A DNA stretch of 38,509 nt from Pseudoxanthobacter soli DSM 19599 (GCA_945898215.1 CAMDHY010000033.1:1-38509); one strand, 5' to 3'; positions 24,785 to 32,907 are shown, counted from the stretch's first letter. Notes: a model not told the origin generated them from the letters alone. A program made the numbers and translations.

Positions 24785-25732
24785 TCAGAACTCGAACCAG
24801 TCCTTCTTGACGTCGTTTTTGTCGAAGCCCTCGATGAGGATCTTCACCTTGCTGCCCTTGACCTGGACGAGCACGCCGTCGCCGTCGTTCTTCAGCTTGA
24901 GGTCGCCGAACTTGGTGTTGAAGTCCTTGAGGTCGATGACGTCCTTCTTCGGCTCGAAGTCGGTGATCGTCTGCTTGGACTTGTCGCCGCTGTCGTCGAC
25001 CCGGAAGGTGTCATTGCCCTTGTCGCCGGTCAGCTCGTTCTTGCCCGTGCCGCCGTTGAGGGTGTCGTTGCCCTTGCCGCCGAAGAGGTCGTCGTCACCG
25101 TCATCGCCGAAGAGCTTGTCGTCGCCACCGACGCCGAAGACGCTGTCGTTGTCGTCACCACCATTGACGGTGTCGTTGTCGTCGCCGCCATCAACGGTGT
25201 CCTTGCCCGCGCCACACTGCAGATTGTCCTTGCCGGTGTCGCCCGAGATGCTGTCGTTGCCGTCGCCGCCCTTGATGGTGTCGTCGCCGGTCTCGCCGCG
25301 CAGCAGGTCGTTGTCGTCGCCGCCAATGATGGAATCGTTGCCATCGCCGCCGAAGATCGAGTCCTTGCCGGCGTCGCCGTTCAGCTTGTCCGCGCCGCTC
25401 AGGCCGAACAGCAGATCGTCGCCGTCCTCGCCGCTGACCGTGTTCTTGCCGCCGTTGCCGAGGACGAGGTTGTCGAGGTCGTTACCGGTGATCTTGGCGT
25501 TGCCCTTCTCGCCGAGCGTCAAGCCCGCGAGATTCTTGCTCATCGTGTAGGAGTCACCGAAGTTCACGGTGAACAGGCCGTAGTTGTACAGATCCTTGTC
25601 GAACTTCGGGGGATCGTTCGGATCGAACTTTACGACGTTGATGTCCTTGTTCTTCTCCGGCAGGAAGTCAGCAATGATCTGCTTCTGCTCTTTGGTGAAT
25701 TCTACGTTTTCGCTGCCCGGTACCGTGGCCAT
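24785..25732 (-). CDS. RTX calcium-binding protein, likely type I secretion substrate
   Basis: The 315-residue acidic protein has an N-terminal non-repeat part (about 1-91), then 17 consecutive nonapeptides of the GGxGxDxUx type (residues 92-244, such as GGDGNDSII, GETGDDTIK and GGKGNDTLN) that fold into a calcium-loaded beta roll outside the cell. A C-terminal export region follows (about 245-315), with 'TITDFEPKKDVIDLKDF' and a final KKDWFEF, the acidic-hydrophobic end typical of RTX secretion signals. There is no Sec signal. It is unusually Lys/Asp-rich. A lone cysteine (Cys173) replaces the first glycine of repeat 10. Its GC content is visibly lower than that of its neighbours because of Lys, Asn and Asp codons. 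The exporter genes lie downstream on the same strand. No enzymatic domain is seen, so a structural or matrix role is likely. Confidence 0.92.
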   Translation of the reverse strand: MATVPGSENVEFTKEQKQIIADFLPEKNKDINVVKFDPNDPPKFDKDLYNYGLFTVNFGDSYTMSKNLAGLTLGEKGNAKITGNDLDNLVLGNGGKNTVSGEDGDDLLFGLSGADKLNGDAGKDSIFGGDGNDSIIGGDDNDLLRGETGDDTIKGGDGNDSISGDTGKDNLQCGAGKDTVDGGDDNDTVNGGDDNDSVFGVGGDDKLFGDDGDDDLFGGKGNDTLNGGTGKNELTGDKGNDTFRVDDSGDKSKQTITDFEPKKDVIDLKDFNTKFGDLKLKNDGDGVLVQVKGSKVKILIEGFDKNDVKKDWFEF

Positions 25733-26145
25733 AATAACAACCCCATATCAACAAGCGGTCGGAACCCCGCCGGTCCCGGAAGCGCGATGAACTTTCGATG
25801 CCGCCGACGTCAACCCCGTGACACACCACGCCGCAGCCGACGTGAGGTAGCACGCGGAGAACGCCGACACATCTGAACAGAACGTGAGGTCGGGTCGAGG
25901 AACCCCCCCTCACTACGCACATTGCCATAGCATGACGTTTTGCAGAACACAAAGTGGCGTTCGATCACGTCCGCTTGATGAAATTCGTTAGCGCCCTGAG
26001 GCACTATCAGTCATAGCGAACGCGGCGCTCCGCACCAGGGGAGACTGCTCCGTCCGGAGCGAGGTCGCGGGGGTTCCGCTCCACATCGCGATGCGATCCG
26101 ACGCCCGGAAGACGCGGTGCAGCAATCGCAGCGCTTGCCTCCGCG
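25733..26145. other. RTX upstream region without genes
   Basis: About 410 bases lie between the RTX start and the terminator hairpins that follow fhs. The part from about 25920 to 26015 is distinctly less GC-rich than its surroundings and is the likely regulatory region of the RTX gene. The only ribosome-binding hint is GGGG about eight bases before the ATG. Short open frames here look non-coding. Confidence 0.4.
25924..25952 (-). promoter_or_regulatory. Candidate promoter of the RTX gene
   Basis: On the minus strand TTGTGT (25947-25952) and TATGGC (25924-25929) are spaced by 17 bases within the AT-richer patch. Each hexamer matches the sigma-70 consensus only partly. If used, transcripts would carry a leader of roughly 190 bases. 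Confidence 0.3.
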
Positions 26146-26188
26146 GGCCTTCCTCTCGGGGCCCCGAGAGAAGCCTCCCGGCGGCTTC
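26146..26188 (-). terminator. Overlapping hairpins downstream of fhs
   Basis: Just after the fhs stop lie two nested, mutually exclusive hairpins: a palindrome centred on TCTCGGGGCCCCGAGA (26146-26175) and GAAGCC...GGCTTC (26170-26188, seven-base loop). Their place directly behind the stop fits transcription termination; no long T-run is present. Confidence 0.55.
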
Positions 26189-26194
26189 GGGACG

Positions 26195-27874
26195 TCAGGA
26201 AAGGCCCGTGATCTCGCCGGTTGCGTCCAGGCCGATGCGTTCGGCGGAGGGCGTGCGCGGCAGGCCGGGCATGGTGAGGATGTCGCCGCAGATCGCCACT
26301 ACGAAGCCGGCTCCGGCGGACAGGCGGACGTCGCGGACCGGAACGACGTGGCCGGTCGGAGCGCCGCGTTCGTTCGGGTCGGTGGAGAAGGAATACTGCG
26401 TCTTTGCGACGCACACGGGCAACCGGCCATAGCCCGCCTCTTCCCATCTGGCGAGCTTGTCGGCCACCGGTCCGGAGATTGCCACGTCCTCGGCGCGGTA
26501 GATCTCGCGGGCGACCGTGCGCAGCTTCTCGGCGAGCGGCAGGTCGTCCCCGTAGAGGGGGCTGAACCCCGCCGTCGTGGCCGGTCCGTCGAGGGTGGCG
26601 GCGACGGTGCGCGCGAGCGCCTCCGCCCCCGCCGAACCGTCGGCGAAGTGGCTGCAGACGATCGCCGTGACCCCCAGCCGGTCACGACAAAGTGCGACGA
26701 CACGCTCGAGCTCGGCCGCGGTGTCGCTCGCGAATCGGTTGAGGGCGACCACCACCGGCACGCCGAACTTGCCGACGTTCTCGACATGGCGGGCGAGGTT
26801 GGCGAAGCCGGCCTCGACGGCGGCGACGTCCTCGCGGTCGAGGGCCGCCTTGGGCAGGCCGCCGTGCATCTTCAGTGCCCGCACGGTCGCGACGACGACG
26901 GCGCAGTCCGGCGCGAGCCCGGCGCTGCGGCACTTGATGTCGAAGAACTTCTCGGCGCCGAGGTCGGCCCCGAAGCCCGCCTCGGTGACGACGATGTCGC
27001 CGAGGCGCAGGCCGGCGCGCGTCGCCGCCACGGAGTTGCAGCCGTGCGCGATGTTGGCGAACGGCCCGCCGTGCACCAGGGCGGGCGAGCCCTCCAGCGT
27101 CTGCACGAGGTTCGGCATCGCCGCCTCGCGGAGCAGCGCCGCCATGGCGCCGGCGCCCTTCAGTTCGCCGGCGGCGACGAGGCGGCGCTCGCGCGTCTCG
27201 CCGATCACCATGCGCGAAAGCCGCGCCTCGAGGTCGGCGAGGCCCTCCGACAGGCAGAGCACCGCCATCACTTCCGAGGCAACGGTGATGTCGAAGCCGT
27301 CCTCGCGCGGGAAGCCGTTCTGGGCACCGCCGAGCGAGGAGACGACCTGGCGCAGCGCCCGGTCGTTCATGTCGACCACCCGCCGCCAGCTGATGCGGCG
27401 GGTGTCGAGGCCGATCTCGTTGCCCCAGTAGACGTGGTTGTCGACGAGCGCCGACAGGAGGTTGTGCGCCGAGGAGATGGCGTGGAAGTCGCCGGTGAAG
27501 TGCAGGTTGATGCGGTCCATCGGCACGACCTGGGCATAGCCGCCGCCGGCAGCCCCGCCCTTCACGCCGAAGCACGGCCCGAGCGAGGGCTCGCGCAGGC
27601 AGATGACGGCGCGCCGGCCGATGCGGTTCAGCGCGTCGCCGAGGCCGACGGTGGTGGTCGTCTTGCCCTCGCCGGCGGGGGTCGGGCTGATCGCGGTGAC
27701 GAGCACGAGCTTGCCCGTCGGCCGCTCCGAGAGCGAGGCGAGGTAGGCGAGGTCGAGCTTGGCGATGGTGCGGCCGTAGAGGTGCAGGGCATCCTCCGGC
27801 ACCCCGAGCTTCACGGCGATCTCGACGATCGGACGAAGGTGCGCCGCGCGGGCGATCTCGCCATCGGATTTCAT
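26195..27874 (-). CDS. fhs: Formate--tetrahydrofolate ligase
   Basis: The 559-residue cytoplasmic enzyme makes 10-formyl-THF from formate, THF and ATP. The ATP loop '[18 protein letters not shown]' lies at about 65-82. '[20 protein letters not shown]', '[20 protein letters not shown]' and '[20 protein letters not shown]' are hallmark segments, and the length is standard. The ATG at 27874 gives MKSDGEIAR; the longer frame upstream is Pro/Arg-rich. Only a weak ribosome-binding site (ACGAGAA) precedes it. With the 5-formyl-THF cyclo-ligase gene nearby it forms a small one-carbon cluster on the minus strand, 135 bases downstream of the YmdB-type gene. Presence of Fhs suggests that formate is assimilated or that glyA/folate flux is buffered. 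Confidence 0.96.
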   Translation of the reverse strand: MKSDGEIARAAHLRPIVEIAVKLGVPEDALHLYGRTIAKLDLAYLASLSERPTGKLVLVTAISPTPAGEGKTTTTVGLGDALNRIGRRAVICLREPSLGPCFGVKGGAAGGGYAQVVPMDRINLHFTGDFHAISSAHNLLSALVDNHVYWGNEIGLDTRRISWRRVVDMNDRALRQVVSSLGGAQNGFPREDGFDITVASEVMAVLCLSEGLADLEARLSRMVIGETRERRLVAAGELKGAGAMAALLREAAMPNLVQTLEGSPALVHGGPFANIAHGCNSVAATRAGLRLGDIVVTEAGFGADLGAEKFFDIKCRSAGLAPDCAVVVATVRALKMHGGLPKAALDREDVAAVEAGFANLARHVENVGKFGVPVVVALNRFASDTAAELERVVALCRDRLGVTAIVCSHFADGSAGAEALARTVAATLDGPATTAGFSPLYGDDLPLAEKLRTVAREIYRAEDVAISGPVADKLARWEEAGYGRLPVCVAKTQYSFSTDPNERGAPTGHVVPVRDVRLSAGAGFVVAICGDILTMPGLPRTPSAERIGLDATGEITGLS

Positions 27875-28009
27875 GTTGTTCTCGTTGGGCGGTGGCCGGA
27901 CGGCCGGGTCGGTCGGGGCGCGATGGTGACGGGCGTGATACGCCCGTGTCAATCGCGTGCCGCGGCAACGATCGCAGCGGAGTCCGGCGCTGCCGGACGG
28001 GCCGGCGCG

Positions 28010-28831
28010 TCAGGGCCAGAAGGGCGGGCGCACCGGCGACAGCGCCCCGCCGATCCGCACGGGCGCGATCGCCGTCGCCCGCCCGGTGCGGTCGTCGAGC
28101 TCGACGGCGACGCCCGACAGCGTCGCCTCGCCGAGCGCCGGCGAGAAGCGGGCGCCGGGGATCTTGCGCAGGAAGCGCGACAGCGGTTCGTCGCGTTCCA
28201 TGCCGATGATCGATTCGTAGTCGCCGCACATGCCGACGTCGCTCATGAAGGCGGTGCCTTCAGGCAGCACCCGGTGGTCGGCGGTCGGCACGTGGGTGTG
28301 GGTGCCGACGACGAGGCTCGCCCGGCCGTCGCAGAAATAGGCGAGAGCCTGCTTCTCGCTCGTCGCCTCGGCGTGGATGTCGACGACGACCGCGTCGACG
28401 GCCGTCCCGAGCGGGGCGCCGTCGAGGATCCCGTCCAAGACGGTGAACGGATCGTCCATGGCGTCCATGAACACCCGCCCCATGACGTTGGCGACCAGGA
28501 CGCGGGCGCCGTTGCGCGCCGTGAAGACGTTCGCGCCCCGCCCGGGCGCGCCGGCGGGAAAGTTCGCCGGGCGCAGCAGCCGCGGCTGGCGCTCGATGAA
28601 GACGAGGGCCTCGCGCTGGTCCCAGACGTGGTTGCCGGTGGTGATCGCGTCGGCACCCGCATCGAGGAGTTCCTGGGCGATCTCCTCGGTGATGCCGAAG
28701 CCGCCGGCGGCGTTCTCGCCGTTGACGACGACGAAGTCGATCGCCGACGTCTCGATAAGCCTCGGCAGATGCTCGGACACGACCTGTCGGCCGGACCGGC
28801 CGACGACGTCACCGAGGAACAACAGGCGCAT
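28010..28831 (-). CDS. YmdB-type metallophosphoesterase (TIGR00282 family)
   Basis: The 273-residue protein is a calcineurin-like phosphodiesterase of the YmdB/TIGR00282 family. The metal-binding motifs appear in order: FLGDVVG near the N-terminus, VVNGENAAGGFG, TTGNHVWD, VDIHAEATSEK and VGTHTHVPTAD. Bacillus YmdB hydrolyses cyclic nucleotides in vitro and affects RNA turnover and biofilm; the role in alphaproteobacteria is not settled. The ATG at 28831 (MRLLFLGD) has AAGGG six bases upstream, and nine more open codons precede it. In many alphaproteobacteria this gene follows the 5-formyl-THF cyclo-ligase gene, as here, with 152 bases between. Confidence 0.92.
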   Translation of the reverse strand: MRLLFLGDVVGRSGRQVVSEHLPRLIETSAIDFVVVNGENAAGGFGITEEIAQELLDAGADAITTGNHVWDQREALVFIERQPRLLRPANFPAGAPGRGANVFTARNGARVLVANVMGRVFMDAMDDPFTVLDGILDGAPLGTAVDAVVVDIHAEATSEKQALAYFCDGRASLVVGTHTHVPTADHRVLPEGTAFMSDVGMCGDYESIIGMERDEPLSRFLRKIPGARFSPALGEATLSGVAVELDDRTGRATAIAPVRIGGALSPVRPPFWP

Positions 28832-28924
28832 CGCGATCCCTTCGTCGGCGTCGGGCATCCCGCCCCGCCGTGTCGACGCCTGCGGCGCCCGTCACGGGAA
28901 AGTCTAGCCGGACGGCGCGGCGCT

Positions 28925-28967
28925 TGTCGCGTCCCGAGCGGGTGTCGCGTCCCGAGCGGGTGTCGCG
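28925..28967. repeat. 18-base tandem repeat in the gap before the YmdB-type gene
   Basis: The unit TGTCGCGTCCCGAGCGGG occurs twice exactly (28925-28942, 28943-28960), followed by the first seven bases of a third copy. It lies between the cyclo-ligase stop and the YmdB-type start. Slippage could vary the number of copies. Confidence 0.85.
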
Positions 28968-28983
28968 CCAGCCGCGGGCCGCG

Positions 28984-29571
28984 TCACGCCGTCGGACGGA
29001 AGCCTTCGTCGGTCAGGACGGCGTCGAGGCGGCGGTCGTGCGGCTCGTCCGGCACCGCCGGCACCTCCTGCACGGCGAAGGCTACGCCGATCGCCCGCCT
29101 CCGGCCGATCGCATCGAGGCGGGCCAGCGCCCGGTCGTAGTAGCCGCGGCCGTAGCCGATGCGGTGGCCACGGCGGTCGAAGGCGGCGAGCGGCACGAGC
29201 AGCACATCGGGATCGACGAGGCCGGCCTCGGGGGGCGGGTGGCGCAGCCCGAAGCCGGCCGCCTCGAGTGCCTCGCCGGGCCGCCAGCGCCGGAAGACGA
29301 GCTCCGTCGGACCGACTACGGCCGGCAGCGCCAGCGGGTGGCCGCGGGCGGACAGCGCTTCGAGAAGCGGCATCGGGTCGATCTCGCCCCGCACCGGCAC
29401 GAAGCCCGAGACGACGGCACCGGGGGCGAGCGCGAGGGCGTCGATGGTCGCGACGAGCTGGTCGGCCACCTGTTTCCGGGCGGGTTCGTCGAGGGTCGCG
29501 CGGCGGGCGAGGGCCTCGGTGCGCAGGGCCGCCTTGCGTGCCGCGACGTCGGTCAATGCACCCTCGAACAC
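28984..29571 (-). CDS. 5-formyltetrahydrofolate cyclo-ligase
   Basis: The 195-residue enzyme converts 5-formyl-THF to 5,10-methenyl-THF with ATP. It shows 'ARKAALRTEALARRATL' at the N-terminus, 'FVPVRGEIDPMPLLEAL', 'VDPDVLLVPLAAFDRRGHRI' and the nucleotide-binding GYGRGYYDR, all typical. Start: the longest frame begins with GTG at 29571 and gives MFEGAL; an in-frame TTG at 29556 has GAGGG five bases upstream and may be the true start, five residues shorter. The gene sits directly downstream of the 6S RNA gene on the same strand, the conserved ssrS-ygfA order, so the RNA and this mRNA may be made as one transcript and processed. Confidence 0.93.
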   Translation of the reverse strand: MFEGALTDVAARKAALRTEALARRATLDEPARKQVADQLVATIDALALAPGAVVSGFVPVRGEIDPMPLLEALSARGHPLALPAVVGPTELVFRRWRPGEALEAAGFGLRHPPPEAGLVDPDVLLVPLAAFDRRGHRIGYGRGYYDRALARLDAIGRRRAIGVAFAVQEVPAVPDEPHDRRLDAVLTDEGFRPTA

Positions 29572-29596
29572 GCGGGCGCCGGGAGCCGGGAAAATT

Positions 29597-29759
29597 GTGG
29601 CGAGCCGCCTCGGCCGTCAGAGGAGATCGATCCCGGGAGACCTACGGAGTAGGTGGGAGCCGTGTGTCCGGGTCCACGGACCCGGTCAGGTACAGCCCCC
29701 GTTTGGATCGATAAGGCCCCGGGGATAGTGAGTCTCCGTCGAACCGTGCAGCGTCGCCG
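29597..29759 (-). ncRNA. ssrS: 6S RNA (alphaproteobacterial type)
   Basis: About 163 bases upstream of the 5-formyl-THF cyclo-ligase gene fold like 6S RNA, the promoter-mimic that binds the RNA polymerase holoenzyme. The 5' end GGCGA (29754-29758) pairs with the 3' end TCGCC (29599-29603) and starts an interrupted closing stem. The 5' side holds ATCCCCGGGG and the 3' side CCCGGGAT. The 3' side of the central region forms the small hairpin ACCTAC-TCC-GTAGGT (29640-29654), a feature of alphaproteobacterial 6S RNA. The apical arm pairs GGGGGCTGT with ACACGGCTCCC and ends in the perfect hairpin CCGGGTCC-GT-GGACCCGG. An ATTTT run follows the 3' end. Ends are estimated to within a few bases. Confidence 0.85.
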
Positions 29760-29760
29760 T

Positions 29761-29782
29761 CCCGACATATAGAAGCGTCGGG
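29761..29782 (-). promoter_or_regulatory. Likely 6S RNA promoter -10 region with inverted repeat
   Basis: On the minus strand TATATG (29766-29771) ends seven bases before the inferred 6S start, so it fits a -10 element; no good -35 is seen. The -10 is bracketed by CCCGAC (29761-29766) and GTCGGG (29777-29782), which could be an operator. Confidence 0.45.
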
Positions 29783-29880
29783 GCCGGTGCGCCAGAGGCT
29801 GGCGTCGTGCTTGCGGCCGTTAGCCAACAGCGGAAATCCCCCCTCGCCTTCGAGACCGCAGCGGTGCTACGGCTTCGCGC

Positions 29881-31167
29881 GTGAGACCGACCACGGCGGG
29901 GGCTCGAGGCGTGCAGAACGGACGACGACTTCTGGGCCACCTCGTCAGCCTCGACGCGCCGCGTCGCGGCGCCGTTTTCGTCCACCTCGCCGCCGCTCTG
30001 TTGGTGGTCGGTGCGGTCGCCGGCTGCGCCGGCCGGCCGGGGCTCGACGCCCTGATGCCGGTCGCCGAGGCGGCCGGGCCGGGCGAGCGCGAGCACGTCA
30101 TCCTCGTCGCCTCGACGCGCCAGCGCGACAAGCGGCCAGGCGTCTTCTTCAACGGCGAGCGCGAGAGCACGCTCTCCTTCGCCCGCTTCGACATGACCGT
30201 GCCGCCGACCCATGCGCCCGGCCAGATCGAGTTCCCCAAGCAGGCGCCCGGCAACCCCGCCACCGACATGGTGGTGCGCGAGGCGGTGTTCCGCGACACC
30301 AAGGCGGAGTTCCTCGCCGACCTGAAGGCGCAGCTCGCCTTGCGGCCGCCCGGCCAGCGCAAGGCGGCGATCTTCGTGCACGGCTACAACACCCAGTTCA
30401 ACGAGGCGATGTACCGGATCCTCCAGCTGACGGACGATTCGCGGGCGCCGACCGTGCCGGTGCTGTTCACCTGGGCCTCGCGCGGCAAGACCGAGGGCTA
30501 TCTCTACGACAACAACAGCGCCACGGCGGCGCGCGACGGCCTCGAGGAGACGATCCGCCTCGTCTTCGACAGCGGTGCCGAGGAGGTGTCGATCCTCGCC
30601 CACTCCATGGGCAACTGGGTGACGGTCGAGGCGCTGCGCCAGATCAAGATTTCCGGCAACCTGCCGCCGATCGAGCGCCTCGGCGCCGTCGTGCTGGCGG
30701 CGCCCGACATCGACGTCGACGTCTTCAAGACGCAGCTGAAGCGCTTCGGCAAGCCGGCCAAGCCCTTCATCATCATCGTCTCGCGCGACGACAAGGCGCT
30801 CGGCATCTCCGACTTCCTCGCCGGCGACAAGCACCGCGTCGGCGCCTATACCGACGACGAGGAACTGGTCGATCTCGGCGCCGTCGTCATCGACATGACG
30901 AAGGTGAAGTCGATCGACGGCCTCAACCACGGCAAGTTCGCCCAGCTCGCCGAGATCGCGCCGCAGATGCGCGCCCTCGTTGCCGGCGCCGCCGGCCGGG
31001 CCGGCGCCGCCAAGGTGCTCGCGCCCGACGGCATCGAAATCGTCGGCCTCGATCGCGCCCCGCCGACGCCGCCGGGCTTCGCCGGGCCGGCCGCCGCTCC
31101 GGCCGCGGCGACCGTGGCGACCCCGCCGCCGGTCGCGGCCGCGCCCACGCCGCCGCCCGTACAGTAG
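29881..31167 (+). CDS. Lipoprotein alpha/beta hydrolase, DUF900 type
   Basis: The 428-residue protein has an N-terminal hydrophobic segment ending in a lipobox (VAGC, Cys49), so it is probably anchored to a membrane after lipoprotein processing. The following domain is an alpha/beta hydrolase of the DUF900 family: 'VILVASTRQRD' near the start, 'IFVHGYNTQFNEAMYRILQL', and nucleophile Ser242 in AHSMGNW. The end is Pro/Ala-rich (about 395-428), typical of a cell-wall or periplasmic spacer. The longest frame starts with GTG at 29881, giving a long pre-lipobox stretch; a GTG at 29911, ten codons later, would give a more usual signal length. The substrate is unknown. It is divergent from the 6S RNA gene. 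Confidence 0.8.
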   Translation: MRPTTAGARGVQNGRRLLGHLVSLDAPRRGAVFVHLAAALLVVGAVAGCAGRPGLDALMPVAEAAGPGEREHVILVASTRQRDKRPGVFFNGERESTLSFARFDMTVPPTHAPGQIEFPKQAPGNPATDMVVREAVFRDTKAEFLADLKAQLALRPPGQRKAAIFVHGYNTQFNEAMYRILQLTDDSRAPTVPVLFTWASRGKTEGYLYDNNSATAARDGLEETIRLVFDSGAEEVSILAHSMGNWVTVEALRQIKISGNLPPIERLGAVVLAAPDIDVDVFKTQLKRFGKPAKPFIIIVSRDDKALGISDFLAGDKHRVGAYTDDEELVDLGAVVIDMTKVKSIDGLNHGKFAQLAEIAPQMRALVAGAAGRAGAAKVLAPDGIEIVGLDRAPPTPPGFAGPAAAPAAATVATPPPVAAAPTPPPVQ

Positions 31168-31330
31168 GTCCGCCCACCGCGGGCGCGTCGGCCCTGCGGA
31201 GGACCGGCGCGCGAAGGCGTGCGCCGCCCGACGTTGCGCGGGGAGCGGCGACGATCTGCGGCGTTGACGCCGCCCCCTCGCGCATGGTCTGACGGGCGCT
31301 CCGGTTTCTCGCGTACGGAGGCTTCGCGAC

Positions 31331-31909
31331 GTGGCGCGCGGCACCGCTCTCAGCCTGCCGAACATCCTCACCTACGCGCGCATCGCCGCCGTACCGGCGG
31401 TGGCGGCCTTTCATTTCGTGCCGGGCGACGAGGCGCGCTGGACCGCCGTTGCGATCTTCGTCGCCGCCGCCGTGACGGACTTCTTCGACGGCTACCTCGC
31501 CCGCGCCTGGCAGCAGCAGTCGGCCCTCGGCCGCATGCTCGACCCGATCGCCGACAAGCTGCTTGTTGCCACCTGCCTGCTGCTGCTCGCCGCCTCCGGC
31601 ACGATCGGCGGCTGGTCGCTGATCGCCGCCATCATCATCCTGTGCCGGGAGATGCTGGTCTCCGGCTTGCGCGAGTACCTCGCCGAACTGCGCGTCGGCG
31701 TGCCGGTGACGAAGCTCGCCAAGTACAAGACGACGGCGCAGCTCGTCGCCGTCGGCGTGCTGCTCGCCCATCCGGCGGGCGACCGCGTCATCCCCTATCT
31801 CTCCACCATCGGCCTGGGGCTCCTGTGGATCTCGGCGATCCTGACGCTCTACACCGGCTGGGACTATTTCCGCGCCGGCATCGGCCATCTCGTCGAGAGC
31901 GAGCCGTGA
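31331..31909 (+). CDS. pgsA: CDP-diacylglycerol--glycerol-3-phosphate 3-phosphatidyltransferase
   Basis: The 192-residue integral membrane enzyme makes phosphatidylglycerol phosphate, the first committed step to phosphatidylglycerol and cardiolipin. The CDP-alcohol phosphotransferase motif is complete: Asp50, Asp53-Gly54, Ala57-Arg58, Gly67, Asp71 and Asp75. 'SLPNILTYARIAAVP' is the usual PgsA opening. Several hydrophobic helices follow. The start is a GTG at 31331 with GGAGG nine bases upstream. The stop overlaps the moaD start (GTGA), so pgsA, moaD and probably moaE form one transcription unit; pgsA-moaDE order is frequent in alphaproteobacteria. Confidence 0.94.
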   Translation: MARGTALSLPNILTYARIAAVPAVAAFHFVPGDEARWTAVAIFVAAAVTDFFDGYLARAWQQQSALGRMLDPIADKLLVATCLLLLAASGTIGGWSLIAAIIILCREMLVSGLREYLAELRVGVPVTKLAKYKTTAQLVAVGVLLAHPAGDRVIPYLSTIGLGLLWISAILTLYTGWDYFRAGIGHLVESEP

Positions 31910-32157
31910 GGGTGCTCTATTTCGCCTGGGTGCGCGAGCGCATCGGCCTTGCCGAAGAGGAGCTCGCGCCGCCTCCCGAGGTGGCGACGGCGGGCGAGCT
32001 CGTCGCCTGGCTCGCCCTTCGCGGCGACAACTATGCCCACGCCTTCGAGCGCCCCGGCACGATCCGCGTCGCCGTCGACCGTGTGCACGTTCCGGCCTCC
32101 GCGCCGATCGCCGGGGCGCGCGAGGTCGCGCTGTTCCCGCCGATGACCGGCGGCTGA
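31906..32157 (+). CDS. moaD: Molybdopterin synthase small subunit MoaD
   Basis: The 83-residue ubiquitin-like protein carries the sulfur for molybdopterin synthesis as a C-terminal thiocarboxylate. It opens with 'VLYFAWVRERIGLAEEEL' and ends 'EVALFPPMTGG', with the required terminal Gly-Gly. The GTG start at 31906 overlaps the pgsA stop. It works with MoaE, encoded 49 bases downstream. Confidence 0.95.
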   Translation: MRVLYFAWVRERIGLAEEELAPPPEVATAGELVAWLALRGDNYAHAFERPGTIRVAVDRVHVPASAPIAGAREVALFPPMTGG

Positions 32158-32206
32158 AGCCGCCGCCCTGGAGCCCTCCGCGGGGCTCCCTCGCCGAGGT
32201 GTCCGC

Positions 32207-32674
32207 ATGGCCGAGGTTTCCATCGTCGGCACCGCCTTCGACCCCGCCGCCGAGGCCGCGCGCCTCGTCGTCGACGGCGCCGTCGGCGCGACCGTCAGCT
32301 TCGTCGGCTACTGTCGCGACGAGGGCGGCCGGCTCGCCGCCCTCGAGCTCGAGCACTATCCCGGCATGGCCGAGGAGGAGATCGGCCGCATCGCTGCGGA
32401 GGCGAAGCGGCGCTGGCCGATCACCGGCCTCTGCGTCGTCCACCGCCACGGTCTCGTCCGGCCGGGCGAGCCGATCGTGCTCGTCGCCACCGCCTCGGCG
32501 CACCGCGCCGCCGCCTTCGACGCGGCGGCCTTCCTGATGGACTTCCTGAAGACGCGCGCCCCGTTCTGGAAGCGCGAGCACGGCGCCGACGGCAGCACCG
32601 GCGACTGGGTGGCGGCGACGGACGCCGACGACAGTGCCGCGGCGCGGTGGGCGGAGGCGGAGCGTCCGGGCTGA
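32207..32674 (+). CDS. moaE: Molybdopterin synthase catalytic subunit MoaE
   Basis: The 155-residue catalytic subunit forms a heterotetramer with MoaD and converts precursor Z (cPMP) to molybdopterin. Family features are 'GATVSFVGYCRDEGGRL', 'LELEHYPGMAEEEI', 'VHRHGLVRPGEPIVLVATAS' and the catalytic-lysine region KTRAPFWKRE. The ATG at 32207 fits the family start MAEVSIV, though the ribosome-binding site is weak (GAGGTGTCCGC). The C-terminus has an acidic Ala/Asp-rich extension of about 25 residues. No molybdoenzyme gene is in the window. Confidence 0.95.
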   Translation: MAEVSIVGTAFDPAAEAARLVVDGAVGATVSFVGYCRDEGGRLAALELEHYPGMAEEEIGRIAAEAKRRWPITGLCVVHRHGLVRPGEPIVLVATASAHRAAAFDAAAFLMDFLKTRAPFWKREHGADGSTGDWVAATDADDSAAARWAEAERPG

Positions 32675-32746
32675 GGGCGGCTTGCCGGGCGGCCCAGGGG
32701 TTTTTCGGCGATCGACGGAGGCCGTTTGCAGCGTCTATGCTCGCGG

Positions 32747-32785
32747 CCCCCCCCCTCCCTACCCTCCCCCGCGAGGGGGGAGGGT
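32747..32785. repeat. GC-rich palindromic repeat, family D, copy 2
   Basis: The core CCCTCCCTACCCTCCCCCGC, continuing GAGGGGGGAGGGTT, is the reverse complement of copy 3 at 32869-32907 with one mismatch over 34 bases, so the two stand inverted about 85 bases apart. They fill much of the 337-base gap between moaE and the diguanylate cyclase gene and may end both convergent transcripts. Confidence 0.85.
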
Positions 32786-32868
32786 TTACGACGGCTGTTT
32801 CACGTCCCTGACGAGAACAACGACCAGCGCTGCAGATCTGCGCAGACCTCCCCAAAAATCTCGACGCG

Positions 32869-32907
32869 AACCCTCCCCTCTCGCGGGGGAGGGTAGGGAG
32901 GGGGGGC
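32869..32907. repeat. GC-rich palindromic repeat, family D, copy 3
   Basis: Same orientation as copy 1 at 7880-7916. Similarity extends about 25 bases to the left (CCAAAAA, then a CGCGAACCC junction), so the mobile or amplified unit is longer than the palindrome itself. Confidence 0.85.

Noticed and set aside
24990-25470. Regular DNA repeats of about 27 bases that could suggest a CRISPR array
   Set aside because: The period equals nine codons and encodes the RTX nonapeptides; there are no unique spacers, leader or cas genes.
24704-25876. A 390-codon frame opposite the RTX gene, rich in Val/Ala repeats
   Set aside because: Its apparent repeats are the antisense image of the RTX nonapeptide codons, and it runs past both ends of the RTX gene without a signal of its own.
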